Shown here: positions 39,557 through 47,996 of the stretch, piece by piece
How positions within the stretch are numbered: position 1 is the first letter of the stretch
Layout of the letters: every line of letters starts with the position of its first letter
Assembly (NCBI RefSeq): GCF_000235405.2
Contig: NC_017095.1
Coordinates: forward strand, 248,001 to 312,000
Direction: 5' to 3'
Source of the DNA: Fervidobacterium pennivorans DSM 9078
Lineage (GTDB): Bacteria > Thermotogota > Thermotogae > Thermotogales > Fervidobacteriaceae
DNA: 64,000 nucleotides
Program-made: the position numbers and the translations under genes
Notes under the pieces: generated by a model
The model's input: the letters and a program-made list of their open reading frames with translations, nothing else
Database searches by the model: none
Told to the model about the DNA's origin: nothing

Positions 39557-41059
39557 TTAGAAGAGCACTGTTGTTCTGTTTTTGCCATTGGCTTTTGAAA
39601 TATATAGCGCTTCATCTGCTCTTTTCAAAAAGCTTTCAATTGTATCGTTTCCTTTTAATTGAGTAACTCCCAGACTTATTGTAACTTTGTATTGGGTTTC
39701 TTTAAACTTTTCTTCGACCTTTGTGCGAATTCTTTCTGCTATTAAATGCGCCGCATCAATATCTGCCTCAGGGAGGAGTATCAAAATCTCTTCGCCACCC
39801 ATTCTTATTGGAAAATCACTCGCTCGAACGTTTTTCAATATCACTTCAGCTATTCCTTTCAAAACTTCGTCACCCACGTTGTGCCCGAACGTATCGTTTA
39901 TTTTTTTGAAATTGTCCGCATCAATAGAAATGGCAGACAGTGGTATTCTATCGGCCTTACTGGAGACGTATAAGCGTTCGATTTGACTGTTAAAAACGTA
40001 TCTTGTGAGTAATCCGGTGAGAACGTCTTTTTCCAGTAGTTGACGAATTTGCTCATTTAGTGACCTCAGGCTTTGGTTTTTTGTTTCCAATTCCTTGAGG
40101 TAAAGATTAATTTGTTCACGCTGGTGCAAGTAATTTTTAATTGCTTTAGCAAGACTACCGATTTCGTCGCCTCGGTATATGTACTTTTCAACTGTATCAG
40201 GTGTGTGGTTGTCAATAGCGTATATTATGTCGCTGAAAGGTGCCAGCGCTAACTTTTTGAGCTGTAGGTAGAATATGGAGAGTATAGAGATAAGAAGGAT
40301 AATAGACAAAATTACCAAAATTACAACGTAGATAAGGTACTTAGTGAGTAGTGTGAAATTTTTTGAAAAGACCAAATACCCAGAGTTTTTATTACTTTGG
40401 TCCGTAAGCGGGTATGAGTAGACCAACTTGGTCAATGAGGAATTACCAGGATTAGTAGAATAAGAGACTGATGCCCCGGTTAATTCTTCTAATTTGACAA
40501 AATCTGTAACTGTCCAATATTTCCCTACCAAGATGACGCTGGGGGTTTCAACCTCCCACAGTTTCAAGATTTTTGGAGATGGGTAAAGAACAAAAAGCTC
40601 TACTGGAAAGGATGAATTTGGAATATCCAAAAAGAAATGAGTTTTTCCCGTAAGCTGTTTGAGTGAAAGCTGATTTAAAAGATTCTCAATTCTGGTTGAG
40701 TATCGTTCATTCAGATGGTGAACTTCCAAAAGACCACTGTTTTCATAAATTGCGAGAAAGTCTATATTAAGCGCCTTTAGGTTTGATATCAGGCTTTCTT
40801 TGAAAAAAACGTACTCCTCTTCAGATAATGGAAGTCTATCAAATAGACTTTTCAAATTATCAAATGTCCGTTGGAGCTCTTTTGTCTTTTGGGAAAACTG
40901 GAATTCTAAAGCTTTCGAAACGTTTAGAGAGAACTCTTTGAACTGAACATCAAAGGCGCTTTTTAGGTTTTTTAATAGCAGAATACCTAGGACAAATGTG
41001 AAGATGACGAATATGATAGATGATAGAATGACGAGTTTCCTAAGTTTTTGTGCTATCAT
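39557..41059 (-). CDS. Membrane-bound diguanylate cyclase (GGDEF)
   Basis: Makes cyclic di-GMP from two GTP. Residues about 10-30 and 240-265 are membrane segments flanking an extracytoplasmic sensory region. A HAMP-like and coiled-coil linker follows (about 265-340). The GGDEF domain (about 335-500) opens DVLTGLLTR, has the active site MGGEEILIL and, five residues before it, RASD, an intact product-inhibition I-site (RxxD). It is therefore likely active and feedback-inhibited. The ligand of the sensory region is unknown. Its own extended -10 is at 41138-41130. Confidence 0.93.
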   Translation of the reverse strand: MIAQKLRKLVILSSIIFVIFTFVLGILLLKNLKSAFDVQFKEFSLNVSKALEFQFSQKTKELQRTFDNLKSLFDRLPLSEEEYVFFKESLISNLKALNIDFLAIYENSGLLEVHHLNERYSTRIENLLNQLSLKQLTGKTHFFLDIPNSSFPVELFVLYPSPKILKLWEVETPSVILVGKYWTVTDFVKLEELTGASVSYSTNPGNSSLTKLVYSYPLTDQSNKNSGYLVFSKNFTLLTKYLIYVVILVILSIILLISILSIFYLQLKKLALAPFSDIIYAIDNHTPDTVEKYIYRGDEIGSLAKAIKNYLHQREQINLYLKELETKNQSLRSLNEQIRQLLEKDVLTGLLTRYVFNSQIERLYVSSKADRIPLSAISIDADNFKKINDTFGHNVGDEVLKGIAEVILKNVRASDFPIRMGGEEILILLPEADIDAAHLIAERIRTKVEEKFKETQYKVTISLGVTQLKGNDTIESFLKRADEALYISKANGKNRTTVLF

Positions 41060-41129
41060 ATAGCTTTAAAATCCCCCTTGAGATACACACTCTTAAGAAA
41101 ATCATGTCTGTTCACATCTTTGCAAATGT

Positions 41130-41138
41130 ATTATACCA
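41130..41138 (-). promoter_or_regulatory. Extended -10 promoter of the diguanylate cyclase gene
   Basis: Minus-strand TGGTATAAT, about 70 bp upstream of the start at 41059. Confidence 0.6.
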
Positions 41139-41269
41139 TAAGCTTTATGAAAGTTTACAGCAATTTTTTAAAACTACCAGAAACGATATGGGTAAATTCC
41201 TAGATAAAGCTAAAAAGTAACTAATCTCTTTCAAATTTTAGCTTAGTTGCTTAAAACGAACATTCATGG

Positions 41270-42461
<1,192 letters not shown>

Positions 42462-42477
42462 TTCGAAAATCAATAAC

Positions 42478-42497
42478 GGGGGCGCGTCCCCCTTTTT
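42478..42497 (+). terminator. Intrinsic terminator of gap
   Basis: GGGGG / CCCCC stem with CGCGT loop followed by TTTTTTG, immediately after gap. Confidence 0.88.
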
Positions 42498-42539
42498 TGT
42501 ACGCTCATAATTATGCATTTCAAGACTATGACACGGGAG

Positions 42540-43757
42540 TCAACTATGTAAAATTAAATTTTGAGTAGAAGACGAAAATGTATGATCGATGTTGAATTTC
42601 TCGCGCTTTTTCATCATAGCAAATATCGTCCTTAGCAATTTGTGCGCTACACTCATCATCGCTTTTTTGTATACTAACCCTTGCGCTCGTTTTCTTTGAA
42701 AATATGCTTTAAAATATTCGTTGTGTCTCACTACATTCACACTCATCAGCCAAATTATTCGTCTCAGGTGTGCATTGCCCCTTTTGGATATACGGCTTTC
42801 TCCTTTGTGTTTGCCTGATTCATCTACGCTTGGGTCAAGCCCACAATAGGCAATTAGTTTTTTGTAAGTGCTAAATCTTGAAATATCGCCAACTTCGGCA
42901 AGAAAATACAGTGCGCTATTTTCACCAATTCCGTCAATGGACGTGAGTATTTCAACATCTTGATTAAGCGAAGCACATTTGCAATATTCTTTGAGCATCT
43001 CATCAAACTCATTAAGTTGCTGTTGTAAAAATCGAAGTTCCTTGATAGTTTGAATAAGAATCTTCTCTTTCACTGGCCAATACTGAGCGATGGAGTTGTT
43101 AGCAAGCTCTTTAAGAGTTTCTGGGGTAAGTTTTAACTTTCTACCGATTGTTTTTGAAAAGAAAACACGTAGAGAATCAATGGAGGCTTTTTGGATAGCT
43201 TTAGCAGAAGGGAAAGAAGAAAGCAAATCCAAGATAGCATCATTGTAGATGTTGGTCACTTTTTCAAGTTCAGGGAAGAGGAGAGAAAGAAGCTTTTCGA
43301 TGTCGTTTTTGACTCTTGAGATTTGATGAGTGATGCTTTCCTTTTTCCTTGCAATATCCCGAAAATCTGAGTTGAGGAAAGAAGAAGTAGGAAGAATGTG
43401 ATGGGTATAGAAGATGGTAAGAGCAATAGAGCGAGCATCGATTTTGTCAGTTTTAGTTTTCCTAAGCCCAACGGGAAGAGATTTGTTAACAAGCAAAGGA
43501 TTAAGAACGACACAAGAGAAATCATTGAGAGAGAGGAAAGAAAGAAGGTTAAGATGGTAACAGCCAGTAGACTCCATAGCGATAAGGACAGAAGACTTAG
43601 GGAAAACGGAGAGCTTTTGAACAAAGGAGGAAAACCCTTGTTTGGACATATCGAAAGCAGATTCGAAGATGATAGAATTAGGATTTTGGATAGCACAGGC
43701 GTTGAACTTATGCTTGGAGATGTCAATACCGACAAAGATGGAGAAGTTTTGAGACAT
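42540..43757 (-). CDS. IS110-family transposase
   Basis: A 405-residue recombinase. The N-terminal RuvC-like DEDD domain shows GIDISKHKFNA (first Asp about 12), AMESTGCYH (Glu about 62) and KTDKIDARSIAL (Asp pair about 102-105). The C-terminal Transposase_20 domain (about 270-350) has SIDGIGENSALYFLAEVGD and the Ser-rich GESRISKRGNAHLRR stretch that holds the catalytic Ser of the family. The open frame is complete, so the element may be active. AAAGGAGG lies at proper distance from the ATG at 43757. Related enzymes act with an element-encoded bridge RNA. Confidence 0.95.
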   Translation of the reverse strand: MSQNFSIFVGIDISKHKFNACAIQNPNSIIFESAFDMSKQGFSSFVQKLSVFPKSSVLIAMESTGCYHLNLLSFLSLNDFSCVVLNPLLVNKSLPVGLRKTKTDKIDARSIALTIFYTHHILPTSSFLNSDFRDIARKKESITHQISRVKNDIEKLLSLLFPELEKVTNIYNDAILDLLSSFPSAKAIQKASIDSLRVFFSKTIGRKLKLTPETLKELANNSIAQYWPVKEKILIQTIKELRFLQQQLNEFDEMLKEYCKCASLNQDVEILTSIDGIGENSALYFLAEVGDISRFSTYKKLIAYCGLDPSVDESGKHKGESRISKRGNAHLRRIIWLMSVNVVRHNEYFKAYFQRKRAQGLVYKKAMMSVAHKLLRTIFAMMKKREKFNIDHTFSSSTQNLILHS

Positions 43758-43773
43758 ACTAAAACCTCCTTTC

Positions 43774-43935
43774 GATTGAATAGGTTAAAAGGCGAGGGCA
43801 GGGGCCTGCTGAACCAAACCTCCAGTGTGACGAGGGTTAAAAACCCAACCAACTTATCATGGTTAAAGGCAGGCGACAGACTCCCGTAATGGCTTGAAAG
43901 CCAAGGGACACTAAGTCGTCCTGCCCTGCCTATTT
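43774..43935 (-). ncRNA. Putative IS110 bridge RNA
   Basis: Read on the minus strand upstream of the transposase, this stretch forms three stem-loops. The first, 43925-43868, has closing stem GGCAGG-A-CGAC/GTCG-CCTGCC, an internal loop and an apical GGCT/AGCC hairpin. The second, 43864-43812, has closing AACCA/TGGTT, large internal loops and an apical GGGTT/AACCC. The third is a small GCAGG/CCTGC hairpin (43809-43798). Two internal-loop stems upstream of an IS110 transposase are the published bridge-RNA architecture. One loop strand (43887-43879) is complementary to 9 nt at the element's other end. A minus-strand TGGTATAAA lies at 43957-43949. Confidence 0.6.
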
Positions 43936-43983
43936 TTTGACTAAAATATTTATACCATACTTTTACGTAGGAGGTGTCAGAAG

Positions 43984-45183
43984 ATGGAAAAACTCACAAT
44001 TAGAGATGTTGACCTCAAAGGTAAAAGGGTAATAATGAGGGTTGACTTTAACGTTCCTTTGAAAGATGGAAAAGTCGCAGACGATACAAGAATTGTTGAG
44101 GCACTTCCGACAATTAAGTATGCCCTCGATAACGGTGCAAAAGTAATCCTTCTTTCCCACCTTGGCAGACCAAAGGGTGGACCGGATCCAAAATACTCAT
44201 TGAAACCCGTTGCAGAAAGATTATCGGAACTTCTTGGAAAAGAAGTTAAATTCGTGCCCGCACTTTACGGGGAAGAGGTTGAAAAAGCAGTTGCTGAATT
44301 AAAAGAGGGCGAGGTGTTAATGCTCGAGAATACAAGGTTCGACCCAGGAGAAGAAAAGAACGACCTCGAACTCGCAAGAAAATGGGCAAGCCTTGCTGAT
44401 ATACACGTCAACGATGCATTTGGAACAGCCCACAGGGCACACTCAAGTAACGTTGGAATTGCACAATTTATACCATCTGTTGCAGGTTTCTTAATGGAAA
44501 AAGAGATTAAGTTCCTGTCAAAGGCAACACTCAATCCAGATAAACCGTACGTCGTCGTTCTTGGTGGAGCAAAGGTTTCAGATAAAATAGGGGTTATAAC
44601 CAACCTCCTCAACAAAGCTGATAGAATAATCATTGGTGGCGCCATGATGTTCACATTCTGGAGAGCACTTGGCAAACAAACAGGTAATTCACTTGTGGAA
44701 GAAGACAAAATAGAACTTGCAAAACAACTTCTTGAACAAGCAAAGGAAAAAGGTGTTGAGCTTGTTATACCAACAGACGCGGTTTGCGCACAAAAAATGG
44801 AAGCAGGGGTTGAGAAGAAAGTCTTCACATGCGAAGAAGGCATTCCAGAAGGTTGGGCTGGTTACGATATCGGTCCGGCAAGCGTAGAACTCATCAAATC
44901 GAAACTTGCAGATGCAAAGACAGTTGTTTGGAATGGACCTCTCGGTGTGTTTGAAATAGAAGACTTTGCAGTTGGTACAAAGGCAGTTGCAGAATTTATT
45001 GCATCACTCACAGAAAAAGGTGTAACAACTGTCGTTGGCGGTGGAGACAGCGCAGCAGCAGTTGCACAGTTCGGACTTGAAAAGAAGTTTAGCCACGTCT
45101 CAACTGGTGGTGGAGCATCACTTGAATTTCTCGAAGGAAAAGAATTACCAGGTATCGTTTCCATTGCGAATAAAAAAAAATAA
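43984..45183 (+). CDS. pgk: Phosphoglycerate kinase (also N-terminal part of a PGK-TIM fusion)
   Basis: Transfers phosphate from 1,3-bisphosphoglycerate to ADP. The 399 residues begin [25 protein letters not shown], with [12 protein letters not shown] (about 60), [10 protein letters not shown] (about 118), [11 protein letters not shown] and the [13 protein letters not shown] nucleotide loop. The gene ends AAT AAA AAA AAA TAA. The A9 run (45172-45180) permits a -1 shift into the tpi frame. The ribosome site is TAGGAGGTG. Its upstream neighbour is the IS110 element rather than gap. Confidence 0.97.
   Translation: MEKLTIRDVDLKGKRVIMRVDFNVPLKDGKVADDTRIVEALPTIKYALDNGAKVILLSHLGRPKGGPDPKYSLKPVAERLSELLGKEVKFVPALYGEEVEKAVAELKEGEVLMLENTRFDPGEEKNDLELARKWASLADIHVNDAFGTAHRAHSSNVGIAQFIPSVAGFLMEKEIKFLSKATLNPDKPYVVVLGGAKVSDKIGVITNLLNKADRIIIGGAMMFTFWRALGKQTGNSLVEEDKIELAKQLLEQAKEKGVELVIPTDAVCAQKMEAGVEKKVFTCEEGIPEGWAGYDIGPASVELIKSKLADAKTVVWNGPLGVFEIEDFAVGTKAVAEFIASLTEKGVTTVVGGGDSAAAVAQFGLEKKFSHVSTGGGASLEFLEGKELPGIVSIANKKK
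45172..45180 (+). other. A9 slippery run, probable programmed -1 frameshift site joining pgk and tpi
   Basis: Nine A residues read as AAA AAA AAA before TAA. Slipping back one base continues ATA ACC AAT AGA AAA TTC.., which is the N-terminus of TIM. Transcriptional slippage at A9 would do the same. A 12-bp stem with one bulge (45231-45243 with 45270-45281) lies about 50 nt downstream. Confidence 0.75.
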
Positions 45184-45950
45184 CCAATAGAAAATTCATA
45201 CTTGCTGGAAACTGGAAAATGAATAAAACACCCAGCGAAGCGCAACTTTTTGCCAACACTTTGGTTAATGCGCTCGCTGGGTTTAATTCTTTTGATATAT
45301 ACATCGCTCCTGTTTTTGTCGCACTTGATAGGGTTAGAGAAGTTGTTAGTTCGAACAATATAAAACTCGCAGCACAGAATATGTACTACGAAGACAGTGG
45401 TGCATTCACAGGGGAAGTATCACCAAAAATGCTGAAAGAACTTGGCGTTCAAGCCGTTATAATTGGACACAGTGAAAGGAGAAGAATATTCGGAGAAACG
45501 GATGAACTTATCAACAAAAAAATCAAAAAAGCTCTTGCAGAAGGTTTAACTCCGATATTTTGTATAGGTGAGACTCTCGAAGAAAGGCAAAAGGGATTAA
45601 CCTTTTGCGTGCTTGAAAAACAAGTTAGAGAAGGCTTGTACGGAATAAATGCGGAAGAAGTTAAGAGGGTAGTTATCGCATATGAGCCTGTATGGGCAAT
45701 AGGAACAGGTGTTGTGGCAACGCCAGAACAAGCTCAAGAAGCTCATGAATTTGTAAGGTCACTCCTTGCAAAGATATACAGTGACGAAGTTGCACAGTCA
45801 GTAACCATCCTTTACGGTGGTAGTGTCACTCCAGAGAACTTCTTTGGACTATTCGTCAAACCAGACATCGATGGTGCACTTGTTGGAGGTGCAAGTCTCA
45901 AAGAAAGTTTTGTAGAACTGGCAAAAATAATGGCAAACGTGTTGGGATAA
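45180..45950 (+). CDS. tpi: Triose-phosphate isomerase, expressed as PGK-TIM fusion by -1 frameshift
   Basis: Interconverts dihydroxyacetone phosphate and GAP. The frame runs from the pgk slippery site, giving [20 protein letters not shown], with catalytic Lys in GNWKMN, His in IIGHSERR, Glu in [10 protein letters not shown] and the phosphate loop YGGSVTPEN. The first ATG (45219) would delete the first strand and the catalytic Lys and has no ribosome site, so an independent TIM start is not credible. The fusion would be about 655 residues. T. maritima is known to make such a 70-kDa PGK-TIM, for which a programmed frameshift was proposed. Confidence 0.93.
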   Translation: MTNRKFILAGNWKMNKTPSEAQLFANTLVNALAGFNSFDIYIAPVFVALDRVREVVSSNNIKLAAQNMYYEDSGAFTGEVSPKMLKELGVQAVIIGHSERRRIFGETDELINKKIKKALAEGLTPIFCIGETLEERQKGLTFCVLEKQVREGLYGINAEEVKRVVIAYEPVWAIGTGVVATPEQAQEAHEFVRSLLAKIYSDEVAQSVTILYGGSVTPENFFGLFVKPDIDGALVGGASLKESFVELAKIMANVLG

Positions 45951-45973
45951 TCAGGAAATTCTAAAAACCAACA

Positions 45974-46000
45974 ACAAAGCCCCCTTCTCGGGGGCTTTGT
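45974..46000. terminator. Intrinsic terminator between tpi and pyrBI
   Basis: ACAAAGCCCCC / GGGGGCTTTGT stem with TTCTC loop, followed by CATTTTAT on the plus strand. It serves the two convergent genes. Confidence 0.85.
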
Positions 46001-46013
46001 CATTTTATCGTAT

Positions 46014-47582
46014 TTATATTTTCCAAATCTCGTGGTATTCATGTGGTGTTTCACAGTATTCACACACGAATTTTCCGTCGATTTGGACAAACGAGGCGGT
46101 TACATTTTCACCGTGTGTTGGATTCGTTATGCAGTTCTCATTTTTGCATCTGATTTCCTCAAATCCATAAATACGAGGTGGCATTTTGATTCGATATTTT
46201 TCGACAACTCTAGAGTTTTTGATGATATTTACGGTTGTATTTGGCGAAATTGCTGAAAGTTTCTTAATTTCTTTGAAAGACAAATACTTATCTGGCAAGC
46301 TTATGTAACCTTTGTAACTACCATCTGCTGATTTGAATATTCCGTCTGCACTGTCCACATCGTAGAGTTTAAGTATCTTCCTTATTTTTACAATAGTATT
46401 GTAAATCTCTTCTTGTGATTTTCCTTTTGCAATGTGGTCTATTACTGTTCCATTCTCTATCGGTTTAATGCCTCTTTTTCCTTCTTTCAGAACACCTTTT
46501 GTCCCATCCGTGATTGGTGCTGGGATGATGAAATCTTCATCTTCTTGTTGCTGAGGTCTTGATGTATCGAACGGAGCTTCAAGTGCACCGCCAAGCATTG
46601 ATAAAAGCACGATTCTTACGTAATATCCGTTTATCGCTTGTTCTTCCCATCCGTTGAGTGGCAATGTGTCGAGGAATGTGGGGATTTCTGGATTGAACTT
46701 TGGCCTTGGAAGCGGATGATAGAACTTCGTTCCTTCAGGAATCTTATCGAGCATATCCTCTCTGAACGTTACGGCTTTTCTCAGTATTTTTTCCTTTTCT
46801 AAGATATCCTCGCCCATTCTTTCAAGTTGCAGGCGAGTGAAATACCATATATTTGCTGGTTTTCCATGGCTTAAATACTCATCTATTGAGTAGAACTGCC
46901 TTACTTCAAATCCATTTCTCTTCATTTTTTGAATGTATCCTTCAGGCATTTGCAATTCGGGTGGGGCAATCAAATCAACTTCTACGTTTTTAAAGACCTT
47001 TAGACCATCGGCTTTAGAATGGACCGTTCTACCGTGGAGCAAATCACCGACAAGAGCTATTCTGATGTGCGAATTGTCGAAATTGTTATGTTCAAGGAAG
47101 GTGTATTCGTCAAGGAGTTCTTGTGTGGGATGTTCGTGCTTTCCGTCACCACCGTTGATGAATGCAGGTCTCATGATGCCATGCCTTTCTGCGAACTCTC
47201 CAACTTTTCTTTCGAGCAATCTCACAACACCTTCGAGTCTGGTTCTCAGAACAAAGATGGAATACTCGCTGTAACCTGTTAACATATTAAATGTGTCCAC
47301 GTAGCTTTCTTGCTTGTTAAACGAAGAGTGTTCGGAATCAAAGATATTTACCTTTGCATTTTTGTGGAATTTTGCGGCGTTAATGAAAGATTCTTTGGTT
47401 CGGGTGGAAGGTTCCACGAAGACGATGTAAATACCAACATCACGTTTGATTTGAAATTCCGAAATATCTTCCTTGTTTTTCAGTTTTTCTTTTAAGCGTT
47501 TGGTTGATTGGTACAAGAACAGCTGCTCTTCAACCGAAAAATCGTTGATAACAGCAAGTGTTCGGCTAAGAAAGTTGCCCAT
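46014..47582 (-). CDS. pyrBI: Aspartate carbamoyltransferase, catalytic and regulatory chains fused (PyrBI)
   Basis: Makes carbamoyl-aspartate, the first committed step of pyrimidine synthesis. Residues about 1-330 are the catalytic chain: VEPSTRTKESF (about 54-64), GDGKHEHPTQELLDEY and the C-terminal HPLPRPKFNPEIP. After a linker rich in Q and E (about 345-355), residues about 370-522 are the regulatory chain: KPIENGTVIDHIAKG, then a zinc domain with CKNENC and CEYC. In most bacteria these are two proteins. Fused forms are known from Thermotoga. Nucleotide control through the PyrI part is inferred. The ATG at 47582 has GGGGGGAGTGATG upstream. Confidence 0.95.
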   Translation of the reverse strand: MGNFLSRTLAVINDFSVEEQLFLYQSTKRLKEKLKNKEDISEFQIKRDVGIYIVFVEPSTRTKESFINAAKFHKNAKVNIFDSEHSSFNKQESYVDTFNMLTGYSEYSIFVLRTRLEGVVRLLERKVGEFAERHGIMRPAFINGGDGKHEHPTQELLDEYTFLEHNNFDNSHIRIALVGDLLHGRTVHSKADGLKVFKNVEVDLIAPPELQMPEGYIQKMKRNGFEVRQFYSIDEYLSHGKPANIWYFTRLQLERMGEDILEKEKILRKAVTFREDMLDKIPEGTKFYHPLPRPKFNPEIPTFLDTLPLNGWEEQAINGYYVRIVLLSMLGGALEAPFDTSRPQQQEDEDFIIPAPITDGTKGVLKEGKRGIKPIENGTVIDHIAKGKSQEEIYNTIVKIRKILKLYDVDSADGIFKSADGSYKGYISLPDKYLSFKEIKKLSAISPNTTVNIIKNSRVVEKYRIKMPPRIYGFEEIRCKNENCITNPTHGENVTASFVQIDGKFVCEYCETPHEYHEIWKI

Positions 47583-47996
47583 GTAAACATCACTCCCCCC
47601 ACGTGTTAGTTGTATCTTTTTTGTCGGTTGGACCCGACTCTAATTTTTTCTTATTTCTGTCTTCGATATTATACTACATGGTTTATTTTCTTCAAGGTGG
47701 AATGAAGAAATGAACAAATCAGAAAAGGTCAACACATAACTCTAACTCATTTTCGCTTTGTATGTGTACGTTTCATTTTCGTGGTCCTTTGCTTTTATTG
47801 CATCTTCCATCAAAACAGTAGCAAGCTATAGGAAACCCATCTATAAAGACACGAAGTAAAAAAGTATAGACTTCCAAATACATTTCATATACTTTTATAT
47901 CTCCTCTGAAAATAGGTTTGTCAATTGCATATGTGAATTTCCCTTGTATAATATTGGGTGTATTGTGTTATCAAACGATATAGGGAGGGTTTAAAC
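47583..47996. other. Intergenic region: divergent promoters and possible gene relic
   Basis: A minus-strand TATAAT (47673-47668) about 90 bp before pyrBI and a plus-strand TATAAT (47947-47952) 45 bp before the amylase gene. A hairpin GTCGG/CCGAC (47620-47635) sits in the pyrBI leader. Between about 47757 and 47880 the minus strand can be read as VFIDGFPIACYCFDGRC then a stop, and in another frame as MEDAIKAKDHENETYTYKAK then a stop. Neither has a start with ribosome site, so at most this is a decayed gene end. Confidence 0.4.

Larger units (their letters stand above)
42533..43940 (-). mobile_element. IS110-family insertion sequence (ends approximate)
   Basis: One intact DEDD transposase, a short non-coding segment at its 3' end and about 180 nt of structured non-coding sequence upstream, the layout of IS110 elements. 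No flanking direct repeats or terminal inverted repeats are obvious, which is normal for the family. A 9-nt inverted match (ACGGGAGTC at 42533-42541, GACTCCCGT at 43879-43887) links the transposase 3' end with the upstream RNA. The element lies between gap and pgk. Its exact ends cannot be set without an empty-site comparison. Confidence 0.8.

Noticed and set aside
42533-43887. Classical terminal inverted repeats of the IS element (ACGGGAGTC / GACTCCCGT)
   Set aside because: Only 9 bp, one copy inside the transposase stop region and the other inside a predicted RNA loop. RNA-DNA guide complementarity explains it better than a transposase-binding repeat.
43256-43889. Open frames overlapping the 5' part of the IS110 transposase on both strands (43256-43852 minus, 43398-43889 plus)
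   Set aside because: Compositional shadows of the transposase frame. Their translations are low-complexity and have no family features.
45219-45950. Independent triose-phosphate isomerase starting at ATG 45219
   Set aside because: It would lack the first beta strand and the catalytic Lys in GNWKMN, and there is no Shine-Dalgarno sequence. The frame continues upstream to the pgk slippery run.
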